Below are positions 59,581 to 64,000 of a stretch of 64,000 nt of DNA, piece after piece. Within the stretch, counting starts at the first letter, position 1. Each line of letters begins with the position of its first letter. The translations under genes were made by a program, and so were the position numbers. The notes beneath the pieces are model-generated. The model did not search any database and had not been told where the DNA came from. It worked only from the letters and a program-made list of their open reading frames with translations. The stretch covers positions 23,212,927 to 23,276,926 of the forward strand of contig CM042987.1 in the NCBI GenBank assembly GCA_023678885.1, read 5' to 3'. This stretch comes from Pogostemon cablin (taxonomy: Eukaryota; Streptophyta; Magnoliopsida; Lamiales; Lamiaceae).

Positions 59581-61014
59581 CTACTGGATCAAAGGACGGT
59601 CTTGTCGCATCCTCACCTTCAAGTATTTTCTTTCCCTCTTCTTGTCTACACTCAACACCTCACCTTTCTTGGTCACAAAAATATGATCATTGAAATTTCC
59701 TTGCTCCCATGGCTGTCTAGACTTCTCCTTGTCAATCTTCCACTTAAATTCAGAATCATCTGCCTTAGAAAAATTAAGATTAAACAAGTTAGAAACCACA
59801 TCTATGCTTTCGCACGATTGAGTCTCCATGGGCATCTTCATTGCATGATCAAGAGAGAAAACCACATCTTCATTATCCATTCGCAGTCTAAGCTTTCCTT
59901 CCTTAACATCGATCATAGCTCCAGCTGTGGCAAGGAACGGTCGTCCCAAAATAAGGGGAATGTCACCCTTATCATCTTCCATGTCAAGTACAAGAAAATC
60001 CACGGGAAAAACTAACTTATCCACTCTCACTAAAACATCTTCAATTAAACCCTTCGGACAAGTCATGGATCTATCCGCCAATTGAAGAGCAATATTCGTG
60101 GGAGTTAACTCCCCCAAACCAAGCCTTTTAAATATGGACAAAGGCATCAAGTTAACGCTTGCCCCCAAATCACACAAGGCTTTATGTGCCGACCCTTTTC
60201 CAATGTCACAAAGAATGGTGAAGCTTCCCGGATCCTTTAACTTTGTAGGCAACTTCCTTTGAAGGATCGAGCTGCAATTCTCTGATAAGTTCACCATCTC
60301 CACTCCGTTCAAGCTTCTCTTCTTTGATATAATATTCTTGAGGAATCGGGCATAGTATGGCATCTCCATGATTGCTTCAGAGAAAGGAATGTTCAAGCTT
60401 ACTTTGCTCATGACGTCGTGAAACCTCTTGAACTTTTCTTCCAATCCCTTCTCGGCCAATCTTGAAGGAAACGGAGGAGGTATCTTGGTCTTTGGTCTTC
60501 CCCATTCATCACGTTCAACCTCATTCGCTTTATCCTTCTCGGCTCTTAATCTCTCTGCTCTTTCCCACTGTTTCTCAGCTATTATCTCTGTACTTTGCTC
60601 ATTCTGAACCATTGGAGTAGAATCAACATCATAGGGAACATTCGGTGCGGAAAACGGTACAGAAGGAATAGGTTCGACCTCAGTTCGACCACTGGTGCTG
60701 GTCGAACTAGGTGTGTAATGGTCGAACCAATCGTCTGAAAGACTGCTCTCTTTCTGTAATTGGGGTTCGACGTGGGTTCGACCTGGGTGATTGGTCGAAC
60801 CATCAATGCTTTGGTCAAACCAGTCGTCTGGCATGCTGCTCTCACTTTGAACTTGGGGTTCGACATGGATTCGACCATCAGGACAGGTCGAATTGGGTAC
60901 GTCGTGGTCGAATCGAGCACCTGGAAGTGCATTCTCACCTTGCATGTTGGGTTCGACCTGGGTTCGACCAGGGGTACTGGTCGAACCAACTTCCCCCAGG
61001 TCGAATCGGCTCAC
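59581..61014 (-). CDS. Athila-type protease-containing frame of element B
   Basis: 477 codons. Residues 1-115 are 31-residue repeats (RFDHDVP..., GST, GRT, VEP). Residues 145-260 hold the conserved linker (EKQWERAERLRAEKDKANEVE, IPFSEAIMEMPYYARFLK). The aspartic protease motif CDLGASVNLMPL is at 281-292, with ILGRPFLATAGAMIDV behind it. The frame ends DRPLIQ with no RT, so coding ends where RT should begin. It probably formed one frame with gag, separated by a shift inside the repeats (see 60671-61434). The protease would process Gag in virus-like particles. Confidence 0.82.
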   Translation of the reverse strand: MSRFDLGEVGSTSTPGRTQVEPNMQGENALPGARFDHDVPNSTCPDGRIHVEPQVQSESSMPDDWFDQSIDGSTNHPGRTHVEPQLQKESSLSDDWFDHYTPSSTSTSGRTEVEPIPSVPFSAPNVPYDVDSTPMVQNEQSTEIIAEKQWERAERLRAEKDKANEVERDEWGRPKTKIPPPFPSRLAEKGLEEKFKRFHDVMSKVSLNIPFSEAIMEMPYYARFLKNIISKKRSLNGVEMVNLSENCSSILQRKLPTKLKDPGSFTILCDIGKGSAHKALCDLGASVNLMPLSIFKRLGLGELTPTNIALQLADRSMTCPKGLIEDVLVRVDKLVFPVDFLVLDMEDDKGDIPLILGRPFLATAGAMIDVKEGKLRLRMDNEDVVFSLDHAMKMPMETQSCESIDVVSNLFNLNFSKADDSEFKWKIDKEKSRQPWEQGNFNDHIFVTKKGEVLSVDKKRERKYLKVRMRQDRPLIQ

Positions 61015-61434
61015 TGGATGATTTTTGCCTATCGGTTCGACCTTGGTTCGACCAAGGGTACTGGTCGAATCGATTATGTCGTGGTCGAATCGATCTGCAG
61101 ACGAAACAGAGTACTTCGGAGGGTGCGGTTCGACCTCGGTTCGAGCTGTTGTGCTGGTCGAACTGACCTTCTGTAAGATTTTTGGTCACCGGTTTGACCT
61201 GGGTTCGACCTGATGGCCTGGTCGAACCAGTAGCATCGTGGTCGAATCGAGAATTTGTGAAAACAGAGTGCTCCAGATGGGGTGGTTCGACCTGGGTTCG
61301 ACCAGATGGCCTGGTCGAACCAGGGGAGTCGTGGTCGAACCTCACTTCCATCAAAACAGAGGGTCGCGAACAAGTTAGTTCGACCTTGGTTTGACCAACA
61401 GATTTGGTCGAACCCTCTTGATCCTGGTCGAATC
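60671..61434 (-). repeat. 93-bp tandem array of GGTTCGACC/GGTCGAACC motifs within gag-protease of B
   Basis: Nine units start at 60671, 60764, 60857, 60950, 61034, 61127, 61191, 61284 and 61377. Spacings are mostly 93 bp, once 84 and once 64. Each unit has two GGTTCGACC-type sites followed by two inverted GGTCGAA(C/T)C-type sites, so each can fold on itself. Translated on the minus strand the unit gives 31 residues, RFDxxxxGSTxxxGRTxVEP plus a variable tail. The 64-bp spacing is not a multiple of three. Confidence 0.9.
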
Positions 61435-62458
61435 GGGCTCCTTTTGCTTCAGATTTCGATTCCGGCTCCATCGATCCTTCGTACTGTGTTCCATACCTCA
61501 ATGTGATGGCATTATTCTCCAATGTTTGTGTCAATTGATTCACATTTACGGTCATCTGCCCCATAATCAAGGTAAGCTCCTTCAACTGCTTAGATAAATC
61601 TACATGCTCAACATTCATGGTATCCTCAAGACAATCAATCCTTGCATCATTCTCAGCCATGTATCGATTGAAGGTATCTTCAACACTCTTCACTTCGTGC
61701 TGCTTCATACTAGGCCCCCTTTGTGTCAACTCTGTAATCTGCGTCTGCTGGGACTCTAGTAGCTTGTTGATGTTAGCTAAACTAGAGACGATCTTATCAT
61801 CCCTATTCGGCTTCACCACTTGATGTTCAACCTGCGCTACCTCGCCAAGTACATATGATCCTCTATCTCTCTCTACTGGCCAGTCACGTGAATTTATAGA
61901 GATGTCTTCAAATAACTTTTCCGCTTCAAGTGTTGTCTTAGATAACAGCGCTCCTCCTGATGATGCATCAATAAATACATGCGACTCACAATCCAATCCG
62001 TAGTAGAAGATACTTATGTACTCAGCCTTAGACATTCCATGTTGTGGACACCTCCTGAGCATGTCTTTAAACCTATCCCACGCCTCATAAAATTTCTCAC
62101 CTTGATTCATAACAAATCGGGTGATCTCTTGCTTCATTCTTAAGATCCTTGAGGGTGGCATGTATTTCTCCAAGAACTTCTGCTGCAGTTGGTCCCATGT
62201 AGTGCAATCTGTGGCATCAAGAGTCTCATACCAAGCTTCCGCCTTATCAATCAAAGAGAACTTGAATAAGGCGATCCGCCTAGCATTATCGTTAGCTCCA
62301 GCTCCTTTTTGAGTGTTTGCATAACCAAGAAATCTTTGGAGATGTTGATATGGATCTTCAAAACAACCTCCAGAAAAGGGATTCTTTTCCACCATGTTAA
62401 TAAGAGCGGGATGTATCTCAAAATCATCATCTTCCCCCCTTGCTCCTATCAACCCCAT
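60935..62458 (-). CDS. Athila-type Gag of element B
   Basis: 507 codons. The retrotransposon gag domain (about 20-190) contains NPFSGGCFEDPYQHLQRFLG, LIDKAEAWYETLDATDCTTW and MPPSRILRMKQEITRF. A helical segment (about 240-330, LANINKLLESQQTQI...) may be a coiled coil. The C-terminal part enters the 31-residue repeats and goes out of phase after the short unit at 61127-61191, ending at 60935. Homology (NPDIVAIREIFTNFGN) extends upstream of the chosen ATG without another ATG before a stop, so the N terminus may be truncated. No CCHC knuckle. Confidence 0.82.
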   Translation of the reverse strand: MGLIGARGEDDDFEIHPALINMVEKNPFSGGCFEDPYQHLQRFLGYANTQKGAGANDNARRIALFKFSLIDKAEAWYETLDATDCTTWDQLQQKFLEKYMPPSRILRMKQEITRFVMNQGEKFYEAWDRFKDMLRRCPQHGMSKAEYISIFYYGLDCESHVFIDASSGGALLSKTTLEAEKLFEDISINSRDWPVERDRGSYVLGEVAQVEHQVVKPNRDDKIVSSLANINKLLESQQTQITELTQRGPSMKQHEVKSVEDTFNRYMAENDARIDCLEDTMNVEHVDLSKQLKELTLIMGQMTVNVNQLTQTLENNAITLRYGTQYEGSMEPESKSEAKGARFDQDQEGSTKSVGQTKVELTCSRPSVLMEVRFDHDSPGSTRPSGRTQVEPPHLEHSVFTNSRFDHDATGSTRPSGRTQVKPVTKNLTEGQFDQHNSSNRGRTAPSEVLCFVCRSIRPRHNRFDQYPWSNQGRTDRQKSSSEPIRPGGSWFDQYPWSNPGRTQHAR

Positions 62459-62690
62459 GTTGACATTCCCAAAGTTCGTGAAAATTTCACGTATGGCAAC
62501 AATATCCGGATTCTGCCTTGCTCCGGCTATGTTTAGATCAATGTGTTATTTGTTCCTTTCCTTCCCCTCCTTTTTCAAGCACACAAGTAACTCGGAAAAA
62601 TTCAAGGTTAAATAGAAATAAATAATTACAAATAAAAGAAAAAAAATATCTTAATCAAACTAGAAATAATAAAATTAATAATTACAGCCG

Positions 62691-62709
62691 TCCCCGGCAA
62701 CGGCGCCAA
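62691..62709 (-). other. Primer binding site of element B (tRNA-Asp type)
   Basis: Minus strand TTGGCGCCGTTGCCGGGGA, the classic Athila-clade site, six bases from the LTR border. Confidence 0.85.
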
Positions 62710-62714
62710 GAACT

Positions 62715-64000
62715 TGATGAGCGTTTTCTCAACACACAATTAATCCCCAAGTATGAAGGATATCAATTATAGTCTCGAAAGGTGACCAAGTGAATATCGA
62801 ACCCAAGGGACGGCGTATTATTAATTTAATTATTATCTAAATTAATTAAGACAAGGCAATAAGATTTGATGGATTTAATTAACAACTACTAAACGAATAA
62901 TTAAAATAACAAATAAAATAAAGTACCACTCGAAGAATACGAAAGTGGATCAAGTAGGAGAATAGGTAGCTCTAGGATAATCTAGTTTTACTCATTAACT
63001 TCCCTTCCATGTGTCAATGTCTGACTCTGCCTTGTGGAATATGGACGCATCACTAAACCATGCATATCTACTCTATAGACACAAGTAAACATGCGTGTAA
63101 CACGTGTGAATAACCTCAGAGCAAGAGATATAATTTCACCCCCCTTTCTAGGTACTATCAGTATCAATTATTTCTCCCTAGGATTGGTATTCTAACCCGA
63201 TATGATCTCCCTTTATAGGTACTATGAAGTTATTCTCTTTATCCTACTTAATAATCCGAATTCAATTCAATTAATAAATATTCATACATGATAGTTCTAA
63301 TGAAGCTTCGGAGTCCCCTCACTTAGAATCATAACATGGAATCCTGTTCAGCGGTGAACGCACTCAATCTACAACCAAGATATATATTCAGACTCTATAT
63401 ACCAATTAAAGATGCACAAAACGACCGTGAATATGGATTAAGAAAGCACAATCATATATAAAATAAATCACAAGTAGTGTTGTACGGAGTGTATACATGG
63501 AAGTTCAATTAACTAGATAAAACCTTCAAACTCCTAAATCTACCAAAAAGGCTCTAGCCCATGATGTTTCGAAGAACAATCATGGATGTTGGATAGATCT
63601 TACCCGGATGTCCGGAAAATACAAGATAAATTAGGAAACGAATAAACCCTTGATATGGCGTCTTCATGCCCTTCTCCATCTTGAATCCTCCTCTTGGTTC
63701 TCCTCTTGATTCCACAAACGAATCTTCAAAGTGATGGATGGATGGAGGAAAGGAAGTAGATGATGGATGGGGGGTGATCCCCCCTTGTGGGGTGTTGTAT
63801 GGTTGTGGCCTCTCCTCGGTGATTGGTGACGTTTTTCTTGACTGCATGAGCCTCCTTTTATACTTGTAATCACGTCTCTAGGGCTTGGAATGGGCTTTTC
63901 AAGTGATCCCACGGGTTTTGGCCTCGAAAATACGTAAGTTCCCGCACGTAGGTTCCACCTCGTCAAACAGGTCGAACCACTTGCCACAGGTCGAACCACA
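62715..64000 (-). repeat. 5' LTR of element B, truncated by the window edge
   Basis: Matches 55818-57104 with about 14 substitutions. It contains the matching TATA box and the first GGTCGAACC copies (63970-63997). Confidence 0.88.

Larger units (their letters stand above)
55818..64000 (-). mobile_element. Athila-like Ty3/gypsy element B, non-autonomous (gag-protease only)
   Basis: Minus-strand element inserted in C. It has a 3' LTR at 55818-57675, a 1.9-kb 3' untranslated region, protease and gag frames, a well-preserved Asp-tRNA primer site, and a 5' LTR from 62715 off the window. RT, RNase H and integrase are absent. LTR copies differ at about 14 of 1286 aligned positions, so the insertion is fairly recent, younger than C and A. 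Confidence 0.88.

Noticed and set aside
60935..61014. Programmed frameshift between gag and protease of B
   Set aside because: The shift is explained by a repeat unit 29 bp short upstream of the overlap; I see no slippery site.
60711..61176. Two overlapping plus-strand frames of 138-151 codons
   Set aside because: They are opposite-strand readings of the B repeat array, open only because the palindromic motif lacks stops in both directions.
60671..61434. Possible CRISPR-like array because of regular short repeats
   Set aside because: Plant retrotransposon coding region, inverted motif pairs, repeat tails also similar to each other, no cas genes.

Overview
This window is plant nuclear DNA, most likely from a eudicot. 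The backbone is very AT-rich and holds one host gene with a BEL1-like (TALE class) homeodomain. Almost everything else is plant-type transposable elements: Ty1/copia, Ty3/gypsy of the Athila-like and chromovirus types, one CACTA DNA transposon and several MITEs. No bacterial-type operons, rRNA genes or CRISPR arrays are visible.

Layout. 1-5577 is AT-rich intergenic DNA with MITE-like repeats and a perfect 25-bp inverted repeat about 360 bp upstream of the gene. 5578-9852 is the BEL1-like gene in four exons (5578-6069, 6315-6676, 9586-9646, 9733-9852). It has an in-frame stop in exon 2. Its second intron is enlarged by a 2.8-kb gag-only copia-type element (6770-9579) that sits right at the splice acceptor. 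9853-12934 is intergenic DNA with three further repeats or MITEs.

From 12935 to the right edge the window is one nested stack. Athila-like element A (minus strand) starts at 12935 and its right LTR begins at 49714. Copia D (minus, 15898-45168, TSD CACTC) lies inside A. CACTA element E (22794-44008, TSD TGT) lies inside D's 5' LTR. Chromovirus F (23794-29022, TSD TATAC), copia G (35141-40605, TSD GAAGC) and two MITEs lie inside E. A's right LTR is itself interrupted at 49801 by Athila-like element C (plus strand). C's RNase H region is interrupted at 55818 by Athila-like element B (minus strand), which runs off the window. LTR comparisons agree with this order: F's LTRs look identical, G's differ at 1 of 657 positions, B's by about 1 percent, and D's by about 8 percent where compared.

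No autonomous element is evident. F carries three nonsense codons and G one. A lacks gag to RT, and B lacks RT and integrase. C and D are degenerate. E shows no recognisable transposase.

The most unusual signal is in A, B and C. Each carries its own short, often palindromic motif (A: GGTCGAGCGG; B: GGTCGAACC; C: GCACGG/CCGTGC) clustered 50-110 bp upstream of the LTR TATA box and clustered again inside the element. In B the internal cluster is a 93-bp tandem array inside gag-pro, in which the same DNA motif is translated in different reading frames. This suggests the repeats are kept or amplified as nucleic acid rather than as peptide.
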